A DNA stretch of 22,900 bases. It comes from an uncultured Clostridium sp. GTDB taxonomy: Bacteria; Bacillota; Clostridia; Clostridiales; Clostridiaceae. A program made the translations under genes and the position numbers. Location: the NCBI GenBank assembly GCA_934755305.1, contig CAKVLD010000048.1, forward strand, positions 1-22,900. Reading direction: 5' to 3'. This document shows positions 8,229 through 15,026 of the stretch, piece after piece. Every line of letters begins with the position of its first letter. Positions within the stretch are counted from its first letter, which is position 1. Below the pieces are notes generated by a model. The model was not told the DNA's origin. It made no database searches and saw only the letters and a list, made by a program, of their open reading frames with translations.

Positions 8229-8379
8229 GAAGCAAGATGCCTATAGATGATAATCATTGGAATTATTACATCCTTGTATTTATCGCTTTTATATGCCCCC
8301 TTAACTTGTTTGCTATGTTCCATACCATAGCTACTTTCTTTGATACATTAATAGAATTATCTTCCCACATTATTTGCAT
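8229..8379 (-). pseudogene. Remnant of a type I restriction-modification methylase (HsdM N-terminus)
   Basis: From a possible ATG at 8379 the frame encodes VAMVWNIANKLRGHIKA. A one-base shift at about 8284/8285 then restores DKYKDVIIPMIII. This matches the well-conserved start of HsdM methylase subunits, with the pattern (I/V)W-x-(I/V)A-x-x-LRG, then Y-x-x-V-I-L-P. The shift, the very short length (normal HsdM exceeds 450 residues) and the loss of all methylase motifs show that it is dead. No good ribosome binding site is visible. It lies in the decayed island between the unrecognised fragment upstream and the HsdR-like tail downstream. The assignment rests on one motif region, so it is probable rather than certain. 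Confidence 0.5.
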
Positions 8380-8400
8380 TTTATAGCATTTTTTGTATGC

Positions 8401-8434
8401 AAAAGAGTCTAAAATAAATTTCTTAAACTCTTTT
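8401..8434 (-). terminator. Weak hairpin after the DUF2971 gene cluster
   Basis: An 8-bp stem, AAAAGAGT with ACTCTTTT (8401-8408, 8427-8434), has a partly pairing loop. On the minus strand only four T follow within the stem, so termination would be weak. Confidence 0.35.
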
Positions 8435-8463
8435 TATATGTATATTTTTAACGTTTTTTGTAA

Positions 8464-8715
8464 TTATCTACTAAAATATTCTCTACTATATATTTCTATT
8501 GGAATATGATTTTCAACAGTTTTATTCAAATCATTAATTAAACTTTTAAATAAATTATCCGAATTACCATTAATACATATTGCTTCTTCAATTGGTGTAC
8601 CATCAACATAATTTAAATAGGATCACCTATTACAAAAATCTCGTTTCATTGCATATATAACTGAAAATTCATCCTTCACATAAGTTTCTCTATCTACTTT
8701 AAATTCATCATTCAT
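8464..8715 (-). pseudogene. Broken small gene of unknown function behind the DUF2971 gene
   Basis: A frame starts at ATG 8715, has AGGA about 8 bases upstream and follows the DUF2971 stop by 14 bases. It reads MNDEFKVDRETYVKDEF, then meets an in-frame TGA at 8625-8623 after 30 codons. The same frame continues for 53 more codons (NYVDGTPIEEAICINGN, then VENHIPIEIYSREYF) to TAA 8466-8464. Just before the TGA another frame reads IFVIGDPI, so a small frameshift may be what broke it. I do not recognise the family. Its position behind the DUF2971 gene suggests the two were once one operon. Either the first 30 codons are still made as a peptide or the gene is dead. Confidence 0.45.
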
Positions 8716-8729
8716 ACTATCACATCCTT

Positions 8730-9557
8730 CTATAATAAAATTCTTTCTTTCCCCAATTCAAATTCTTCTTTATATTCATCAAATGTCATTTTATAAATTT
8801 CGCATCCCAATTCTCTACCTATTTCTTTAAGCTTGTCTTCATAGACCTTATCACATTTCAATCCTATATAAATTGCTTTCACCTTTAATCCAACTTGTGC
8901 TAAAGAAAATAGCTTTCCTTTTGAATTTTCTTTATCATTATTAGTCATTAATATTCTATATTCCTTTTCATATGCCCAAAACTCGTGTTTACAATTCAAT
9001 GATTTAATAAACAAATCAGTATATATAGGATTTACATCATTTATTACTACTTTTTCTAACATATTTGTAATTATGACACTACAACTATTTCTCTTCTTTT
9101 CATATGATACTGGCATAATAAAATCCGGCTTCTCAACATCATATTGAACACAATAGCCCTGATGATTATTTGCATAATGAGCCCACATAGGCATATTCAA
9201 ACATACACAATGCTTCTTTTCTTCCATATTAGAAAAACTTGTAGTTAAAATTTGTTCTTTTATTCTATTAATCTTATTTTCTATAATCTCAGCAGGCCAA
9301 TTATTATTGTTTAACTTGTTTCTATCTACATACAACATCTTATATTCAAATGGATCATTGAGTTCTTTATAATTACACAACCATATTTTATTTTCACGTA
9401 ATGAACGTAACTTTTTTTTATTTTCTTCATCATATTTGCTAAATCTTTCATCCAGCAATGGAATATATTTATATAACGTAGATGGTACCAAACTATTCTT
9501 ATATTTTTGTGCCTCATCACAACCTTTTTCTTTTAAAATACTATAATATTTTTTCAT
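8730..9557 (-). CDS. DUF2971 family protein
   Basis: The 275-residue soluble protein has the ordered motifs of the DUF2971 family: LYKY (28-31), the LNDPFE motif (66-71), MWAHYANNHQGYC (124-136), FWAYEKEYR (193-201) and a last strand IYIGLKC (229-235). The conserved W-x-H-Y and E-x-E-Y-R residues look like an active or binding site, but no biochemical function is established that I know of. Genes of this family are common in accessory and defence-rich regions, which fits the decayed restriction genes downstream and the AAA-ATPase remnant upstream. AGGAG lies 13 bases before the ATG, which is long but the best available. The frame is complete and undamaged, so it may still be expressed. Confidence 0.8.
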   Translation of the reverse strand: MKKYYSILKEKGCDEAQKYKNSLVPSTLYKYIPLLDERFSKYDEENKKKLRSLRENKIWLCNYKELNDPFEYKMLYVDRNKLNNNNWPAEIIENKINRIKEQILTTSFSNMEEKKHCVCLNMPMWAHYANNHQGYCVQYDVEKPDFIMPVSYEKKRNSCSVIITNMLEKVVINDVNPIYTDLFIKSLNCKHEFWAYEKEYRILMTNNDKENSKGKLFSLAQVGLKVKAIYIGLKCDKVYEDKLKEIGRELGCEIYKMTFDEYKEEFELGKERILL

Positions 9558-9613
9558 AATAATTATTTAATCTCCTTTTAAATTTATATATACTGTTAAT
9601 AAAATTTACTCTC

Positions 9614-9760
9614 CTAATTCCATGAATTTTTAGACTTAGCTTTAATTAACTCACCATTTTCATAGAAGCTACTATATGAATCTAGTGTAGGTCTAAATAT
9701 TTTAAGCTTTTTAGCAAAATATACTTGTTTTATCTCATACTCCTTTAATTTACTTTTAAT
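9614..9760 (-). pseudogene. Remnant of a small helix-turn-helix protein
   Basis: A 49-codon stretch without a start codon contains LKEYEIKQVYFAKKLKIF followed by RPTLDSYSSFYENGELI, then ends at TAG 9616-9614. The pattern F-A-x-K-L-x-I-(S)-RPTLD-x-Y-x-x-x-YE-x-G resembles the DNA-recognition part of small clostridial HTH proteins that often sit next to restriction or toxin genes. AAGGAG just upstream of the homologous part is followed only by an out-of-frame ATG. It lies 57 bases before the DUF2971 start and may once have been its regulator. Confidence is limited because the fragment is short. Confidence 0.4.
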
Positions 9761-9905
9761 ACTTTACATTTTCTACTTAACCTATTATGTAAAATTATGT
9801 AAATAAAACACCATATTTTTTCGTATTCGTAAAGTCTTTTTTACATTTTACTTTTACATTTTTAATATATGCGTAAAAAAATTGACACGTAGCAGTATCT
9901 AAATT

Positions 9906-10201
9906 TTAATGATCATTTCTTAAATATCCAAATGTTACCCCTAAATCAATAGTCTCATTATGAATATTAAATGTTCTCTCTTCCCCATTAATTATGAGAT
10001 TAAATAAATACTCCTTAAGGTTATTATAATTATTTAAATTCTTTATCAAGTCATCAAATAAGATACTTATTCCTAAGCATACCTAAAAACTTAAAAATAA
10101 TTGATTATCACTGCTTTTATCCACTTCATCAATAAATAATACAACTTCTCTGTTGCACTTTTTAATAAAATTAGTTATAGCCTTTGATAAATCTCTTTTT
10201 C
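9906..10201 (-). pseudogene. Remnant of an AAA-ATPase-like / PD-(D/E)XK fusion gene (PF09820 type)
   Basis: The fragment reads LSKAITNFIKK, then the Walker B-like strand EVVLFIDEVDKSSDNQLFL. After a frameshift at a T-run (an in-frame TAG appears there) comes GMLRNKYL in another frame. The first frame then resumes with LFDDLIKNLNNYNNLKEYLF and ends in TIDLGVTFGYLRNDH. This is the order found in the clostridial AAA-ATPase-like proteins that carry a C-terminal nuclease domain (DUF1703). About a hundred residues between the Walker B region and the LFDDLIKNL segment are missing, so an internal deletion has occurred besides the frameshift. The P-loop and the nuclease domain are absent. Clearly non-functional. 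Confidence 0.6.
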
Positions 10202-10360
10202 ATAATGCACCTCATATCTTTATTACTTAAAAATATTTCTATAAAAACTTAGCTTTCCTATATTAATGTACTTATATTTTATTATAATAATAAGATCAAT
10301 TCTATAGCTATATTATTGACATTTTTTAGATGTAATCAATTATATATACTCTAAAAAATC

Positions 10361-10405
10361 AAAAAGTGTTTCGCAAATAACTTATAATTATCTACGAAAC
10401 ACTTT
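10361..10405 (-). terminator. Terminator of the pectate lyase gene
   Basis: An 11-bp perfect stem, AAAGTGTTTCG (10363-10373) with CGAAACACTTT (10395-10405), is followed on the minus strand by T-rich sequence. It starts about 37 bases past the stop codon. Confidence 0.85.
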
Positions 10406-10441
10406 CTTATATTATTCTTCTAATAAAATATTTTTTAATTA

Positions 10442-12448
10442 TTAATAATTAGTTGTTAACCATTCTTTCACAGTCAATCCAAGTGTACCTGCACCTGCAC
10501 CATCCTTAGCATTTAAAGTTTCTACTAAAGTACTTGGATCATCAGCTTTATAAGAATAAGGTAAAGTATTAAATCCATTCCATGAGAAAGGTAAAGCTTC
10601 TGCTGGTGTTGGACTTAATGGACTTCCTTCTGTAGTGCTGTTTCCTCTAAAGTTTATATCTTCAAAATTATAGATAGTATCTAAAGCTTCTATCTTACCA
10701 GTATATTGTGATTTATTAACGCTCTTTTGATTATTCTTTAAAGGTTGCTTAACTCCTAGAATAACGCTCTTTTCAAGTAATAGAGCTCCACCTTCTGTAG
10801 ATAATGCTCCATTAGTTGAAATACCAAAGTGATATCCTGCATTTGTTATATTTAATTTTACATCTGAAGGAATTACTTTACTTGCAGCATTACAACCATC
10901 AGCATCCATAACCACATTGTAAACATGAGCATTTCCCCCTCTAAGTCTTGGCATTCTATCTTGAGAATCCTTATAGTAGTTATGATGTAAAGTTAATTCT
11001 AAGTCCTTATTATCTGATGCAAATTCACTAGAACCTATTAAATGTGTTTTCTTTTGAGGTGCTGCAACTTGCATTATATCTTCCATACTTAATCCTTGTC
11101 CTCTTAAGTAATTATACATTGGATATGCTGACTTATTGTTTTCCATTTCATCAAACATACTCTTAAAGAATGTTGTATTTGGGTCACCAGGTAAGAACCT
11201 ACACCAAGATATTGTAAGACCTTTAGTTCCCTTTTTAGAATCTATAATTCCATCGTAAGCTTTTCCAAATGTACAGTGATCTATCCAAACTTTATTACAT
11301 CCTTCTATAGTTACATAATCCCAGTCATTTCTATCATAATTACCTTTTGTACTTTCATCCCATTCCCAGAATTCATCAAATGTAATATTTCTTACTACTA
11401 CATTTTTACAACCTTTAAAACTGAATCCTGCATGAGTAAGCTTAGCTCCATTCTTAGAATAAATAGTTAATCCATCAAATGAATCTACCTTCGCTTTACT
11501 TACTCCTGTTTTCTTTAATAAAGGATGTGTTATAGCAGAATTATGAGCTGTAAATACAGATGCTTTCTTAGCTTCATCAGGTAACATGTTCCATCCTAAA
11601 TCAATATCATTTGCTATTTCTATAACTTTAACTCCTGAACCTTTCTTTAATGCATTAGCTAATTCTGTTGCATTAGTAACTTTTGCGTAAGCTTCACTAT
11701 TTTCATCAATAACTCCTCCACCTACATTTCCTGCACTGAAGCCTGTTACTGAATATTTACTTAAAGCTCCTTCTTCTGATGGTATTGGATTCACTGGTTT
11801 TGGATCTACTGGTGTTGGGTCTACTGGTACTACAACATCTCCTCCAGCGCTTAAGTTTGTAACTTTAATATCATCAAATAATACATTAACTTTCTTTGTC
11901 ATTAAAGCTACTGCCCCATTTGTTAAACTAGTATCTTCTTTTTCAAGAACTAACTTTCCATTTAGATAAGCTTTTAGTTTACTACCAGACATATCTAGCT
12001 TTAAATCATACCAAGTATTTTCTAATATACTAGTTTTCACCTTGCCTAATACAGTAGTTTTTCCTTTTACTACTTTTATTAATTCAACTCCATTTTTTTC
12101 ACTTAAAGCTACAGCATAATAGTTTTTAGAATCTGTAACTCTACCACATAATGCAGCTCTTTTTAAACTATTAAATTTAGTAGCTTTTACCTTTCCCTCC
12201 ACAGTATAATCTTTCCAATTAACATCTCCTCTAGAAACTAAGCCATCCTTTTTACTTTCTGTGTTAGTAAATGCTTTACTATCATCATTTACTATACCCC
12301 AAGTACCTTTATTGGTAGTCCAAGCGTCACTTCCTGATTCAAAATCTTCACTAAACTCAGCTTCATATGCAATGGCTTTTTGTGATATAGGAGCAATTCC
12401 CATAAATATAGTCATAGCTATGATTAAACTAATACTTTTCTTTTTCAT
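10442..12448 (-). CDS. Secreted pectate lyase (PL1) with an N-terminal LamG-like domain
   Basis: I take the ATG at 12448 as the start (668 aa): GGGGGAG lies 5 bases upstream, and the protein then opens with a signal peptide (KKK, hydrophobic core, cut near residue 27). The in-frame upstream ATG at 12523 would add 25 residues unlike a signal peptide. Domains: a concanavalin/LamG-like or DUF1080-like beta-sandwich (about 31-199), a proline-rich linker with VDPTPVDPKPVNP, and a PL1 beta-helix (about 230-668). PL1 motifs seen are VWIDHCTF (387-394), LHHNYYKDSQDRMPRLRGG with the catalytic-region RMPR (498-501), and the preceding beta-helix repeats. Pectate lyases cleave polygalacturonate by beta-elimination with Ca2+. 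There is no anchor, so it is probably released. It is monocistronic, with a leader ORF overlapping the start. It belongs with the other plant-glycan proteins of this window. Confidence 0.92.
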   Translation of the reverse strand: MKKKSISLIIAMTIFMGIAPISQKAIAYEAEFSEDFESGSDAWTTNKGTWGIVNDDSKAFTNTESKKDGLVSRGDVNWKDYTVEGKVKATKFNSLKRAALCGRVTDSKNYYAVALSEKNGVELIKVVKGKTTVLGKVKTSILENTWYDLKLDMSGSKLKAYLNGKLVLEKEDTSLTNGAVALMTKKVNVLFDDIKVTNLSAGGDVVVPVDPTPVDPKPVNPIPSEEGALSKYSVTGFSAGNVGGGVIDENSEAYAKVTNATELANALKKGSGVKVIEIANDIDLGWNMLPDEAKKASVFTAHNSAITHPLLKKTGVSKAKVDSFDGLTIYSKNGAKLTHAGFSFKGCKNVVVRNITFDEFWEWDESTKGNYDRNDWDYVTIEGCNKVWIDHCTFGKAYDGIIDSKKGTKGLTISWCRFLPGDPNTTFFKSMFDEMENNKSAYPMYNYLRGQGLSMEDIMQVAAPQKKTHLIGSSEFASDNKDLELTLHHNYYKDSQDRMPRLRGGNAHVYNVVMDADGCNAASKVIPSDVKLNITNAGYHFGISTNGALSTEGGALLLEKSVILGVKQPLKNNQKSVNKSQYTGKIEALDTIYNFEDINFRGNSTTEGSPLSPTPAEALPFSWNGFNTLPYSYKADDPSTLVETLNAKDGAGAGTLGLTVKEWLTTNY

Positions 12449-12471
12449 AATTTCTCCCCCATAATATACAT
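12445..12471 (-). CDS. Possible 8-residue leader peptide overlapping the pectate lyase start
   Basis: ATG at 12471 is preceded by GAGGAG at a good distance of 4-5 bases and encodes MYIMGEKL. Its TGA (12447-12445) overlaps the lyase ATG as ATGA, so translation could be coupled. Against it: a -35/-10-like pair (TTGAAT 12511-12506, TAATAT 12488-12483) would start RNA inside this ribosome binding site, and the frame may be a coincidence of two stacked binding sites. Confidence 0.3.
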   Translation of the reverse strand: MYIMGEKL

Positions 12472-12617
12472 ATTTCTCCTCAATATTAAAACAAAACATG
12501 TATACATTCAATTGTATTAGCATAATATAAGTTTTTTTACTCGTAAAAGTATACTAGTTTCAATACTTATTCTGTACTTAAAAAAATCAAACAAAAATAG
12601 AAATCCAGAACAAAATA

Positions 12618-12656
12618 AAAAGAAGACGTTCTCTATATAAGGACAAGTCTTCTTTT
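12618..12656 (-). terminator. Terminator of the flavin reductase-like gene
   Basis: A 10-bp stem, AAAAGAAGAC (12618-12627) with GTCTTCTTTT (12647-12656), is followed on the minus strand by TTTTTATTTT-like sequence just past the stop at 12662. Confidence 0.8.
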
Positions 12657-12661
12657 CATTT

Positions 12662-13183
12662 CTATTCTACAATATAAGCACTTACTATTTCTCCACAATA
12701 TACTATATGCAAATCTCTTTCTCCATTTTCATTTGCTTGATAGAACATATTTGCATTTTCTTCAGTAATTTCTTTTAACCCTTGTACTTGTCTATAAACA
12801 ACTTTACATTCAAGAGTTAATGGTAATTCCTTAATAGCAGGAACAGAAATCACTTCTGGCTCTTCAAGAGTTAAATTAAGTTCCTTAATCTTATCCATAT
12901 CACGACCAGATTTTGATCCGCAAACACTTAATATCTTTTTATCAAATTCTCCAACTGGAATATTTATAGTAAACTCAAGATTCTTATCTAATTGTTCTTT
13001 TGTAAAACGACTTTCTCTAACGAAAGCTGTAAATATTGGCTTTCTCCATTCAATACCAAGAGTTCCCCATGATATAGTCATAGTATTTACTTTTCCATCA
13101 GCTTTTGTTGTTAATAAAACACCGTTTTCAACAGCTTTCATAATTTCTTTAGCATAATTTAATACTTCTATTTTTCTTTTCAT
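12662..13183 (-). CDS. Flavin reductase-like FMN-binding protein (flavoredoxin type)
   Basis: The 173-residue protein fits the flavin reductase-like split-barrel fold. It has a first strand GVLLTT (21-26) followed by VNTMTISWGTLG (32-43), which forms the flavin phosphate and ring contacts, then PIFTAFVRESRFT (49-61), FTINIP (71-76), and a CGSKSGRDMDKI helix (88-99). Members bind FMN tightly and reduce flavin or act as electron carriers; which of these applies cannot be told from sequence. It is of normal length for the single-domain family. GGAGG stands 7 bases before the ATG. It has its own promoter and terminator, so it is not part of the starch-binding operon upstream, 110 bases away. No partner oxidoreductase is nearby. 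Confidence 0.85.
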   Translation of the reverse strand: MKRKIEVLNYAKEIMKAVENGVLLTTKADGKVNTMTISWGTLGIEWRKPIFTAFVRESRFTKEQLDKNLEFTINIPVGEFDKKILSVCGSKSGRDMDKIKELNLTLEEPEVISVPAIKELPLTLECKVVYRQVQGLKEITEENANMFYQANENGERDLHIVYCGEIVSAYIVE

Positions 13184-13214
13184 AATATTACCTCCATAAA
13201 GTTTAATTTATTTC

Positions 13215-13243
13215 ATAATAAAATAAGAAGTTCATATTAGCAA
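13215..13243 (-). promoter_or_regulatory. Promoter of the flavin reductase-like gene
   Basis: On the minus strand TTGCTA (13243-13238) and TATTAT (13220-13215) are separated by 17 bases, about 30 bases before the start codon. Fair match to sigma-A consensus. Confidence 0.5.
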
Positions 13244-13293
13244 GTACACATTTTTTTAATATATACTATTCCCTCAAGAAATATAGACATATT

Positions 13294-14988
13294 TTAGTTA
13301 TTTTTAATGACATCAAAAGCATCTATTGATATTGAAGTTCCACTTGATTTTTTAGATTTTAAACCAGAGCATTCTACTGTTATTGTATGTTCACCATAAG
13401 CTAAATCTAATTTTTGAAAAGTAACAACACCATCTTGAGATATAGCTCTACACATATCAGCTGGGTATACAACTCCATCAACTATAATCTTAGCTATTCC
13501 TCTATTATTTCCTACACTAGATATTAATTTTATACCAGTACCATTAAATTTGAAGACTGCTTTTGCTCCCATTTCTTTAGTCTCAAATATTTTACCATCA
13601 GAATACTTAGAACTATTATTAGTTATCCAACTACCTGTATATTTAATTATTGATGCATTTTCTTCTACTCTTGTAACTGTAGAGTCCACTACTTTATCTT
13701 CTATTACATAATCCATAATCTTACTATCACTATTGCCAACACTATCTTTAACTGTTACTTTTATTTTATATGTTCCCGCCTTACTAGGTGTCCAATTAAA
13801 GTTTGAACTAACTGAATAGTCTTTTAATACTTGTCCATTTACTTCATATTTATATTGTAAAGCTCCCATTTTACTAGTTGCTACTGTATCAAATAATATA
13901 GAAGAACCTACTTTTTGTGGAGAATTAACACTAGTAGTAACTTTAATAATAGATAGTTTATCCTGTGTATTTACTATATTTCCTACCCTAGCTAAAGGTA
14001 CAGAAACTCTATCAACATCTTCTTTTTCTGCTGATGTAGAAGCATCTGCTGAATAAGGAGTAGTTGCATTATCTAAAAATGTCATATCCATTGGTATAGA
14101 TCCTGTTCCTGATGCTCCAAATGTACTTATAAGCATAGCGCCAATACCATTTTTCTCAATATATGATTTATCTATACCTAAAGATTTTAATGGGATAGCC
14201 ATCTCATACATTGTATCTTGCTTAGTATCATGTCCTTTTGTTAAGAAATCTACCCAATTTGATGAAGAATTAAGTAAATCTTCTGGTTTATATCCTTCAT
14301 ATCCATTAGCCTTAATTCCATACATAGAAGATCCTAAAAATCCATCCCCATATACATAACTAACTCCAGCATCTCTAAAATCTACGGCTGAATCATAATC
14401 AAACTTTCCATCTACAACTGAGAATATTGCTGGCTTCCCTACCTTTGGTTTAGCAGAAAAACAAAGAATTTTATCAACAGCTGTATTAAACTTAACATTT
14501 AATCCCCATACTGATTTTCCATCACTTGCTGTTCCAGCTGATGTATTTCCTGTTCCTGTATTTAAAGCTAACATTATTGGAATATCACCATTCCAAGGTT
14601 TACCATTATCTGATATTGGATATCCTTGACTTGGATCTACTACATCAGTTACATTTGTATACTGCCACATAAAGTATAAATTTTCATCATCCCAAGCAGA
14701 ATATAATGCATAAGTATCATATACTGGTCCTTCATGAGAACCTCTAAATATACGAGGATCATCATTAGCTACACCTTGAGCTATTTTCATATCTTCTGAC
14801 CAATCACTAAAATCTCCATCAATTTTTATTGTTTTACTTTTTCCTACACTTTGATTAGGATTAGTAGCATAGTATCCTTCTAAAGCAGTATCTGTTATAT
14901 CTGCTTTAACTACATTTATATTAAACAAACTACATATCATTACAGTAGTAATAACACTAGTTATCATTTTTATCTTTTTAAATTTCAT
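13294..14988 (-). CDS. Secreted non-catalytic starch-binding protein with a CBM74-like module
   Basis: The 564-residue protein has a signal peptide (1-29, cut near VKA-D) and no recognisable catalytic domain. Residues 36-337 form one large module beginning EGYYATNPN and IKIDGDFSDW, with AQGVANDDPR, ALYSAWDDENLYFMWQYTN and WVDFLTKGHDT, then YEMAIPLKSLGI and GAMLISTFG. In size (about 300 aa) and motif order it recalls CBM74, the raw-starch-binding module described in Microbacterium amylase and in Ruminococcus bromii Sas6. A PKD/Y_Y_Y-like beta domain follows (about 345-430; GTYKIKVTVKDSVGN). The last domain (440-562) is shared with the neighbouring protein. AAGGAGG lies 6 bases before the ATG. 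It starts 38 bases after the CBM26 gene, so the two are probably co-transcribed. Role inferred: holding starch granules near secreted amylolytic enzymes such as the pullulanase. Confidence 0.75.
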   Translation of the reverse strand: MKFKKIKMITSVITTVMICSLFNINVVKADITDTALEGYYATNPNQSVGKSKTIKIDGDFSDWSEDMKIAQGVANDDPRIFRGSHEGPVYDTYALYSAWDDENLYFMWQYTNVTDVVDPSQGYPISDNGKPWNGDIPIMLALNTGTGNTSAGTASDGKSVWGLNVKFNTAVDKILCFSAKPKVGKPAIFSVVDGKFDYDSAVDFRDAGVSYVYGDGFLGSSMYGIKANGYEGYKPEDLLNSSSNWVDFLTKGHDTKQDTMYEMAIPLKSLGIDKSYIEKNGIGAMLISTFGASGTGSIPMDMTFLDNATTPYSADASTSAEKEDVDRVSVPLARVGNIVNTQDKLSIIKVTTSVNSPQKVGSSILFDTVATSKMGALQYKYEVNGQVLKDYSVSSNFNWTPSKAGTYKIKVTVKDSVGNSDSKIMDYVIEDKVVDSTVTRVEENASIIKYTGSWITNNSSKYSDGKIFETKEMGAKAVFKFNGTGIKLISSVGNNRGIAKIIVDGVVYPADMCRAISQDGVVTFQKLDLAYGEHTITVECSGLKSKKSSGTSISIDAFDVIKNN

Positions 14989-15026
14989 AATTTTCCTCCT
15001 TAATTATTTAACAAAAACATTAGCTT

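Noticed and set aside
9780..9880. Repeated TTACATTT / ATGTAAA words, considered as a CRISPR or iteron array
   Set aside because: Units are short, irregularly spaced and not separated by unique spacers; no cas or replication gene is near.
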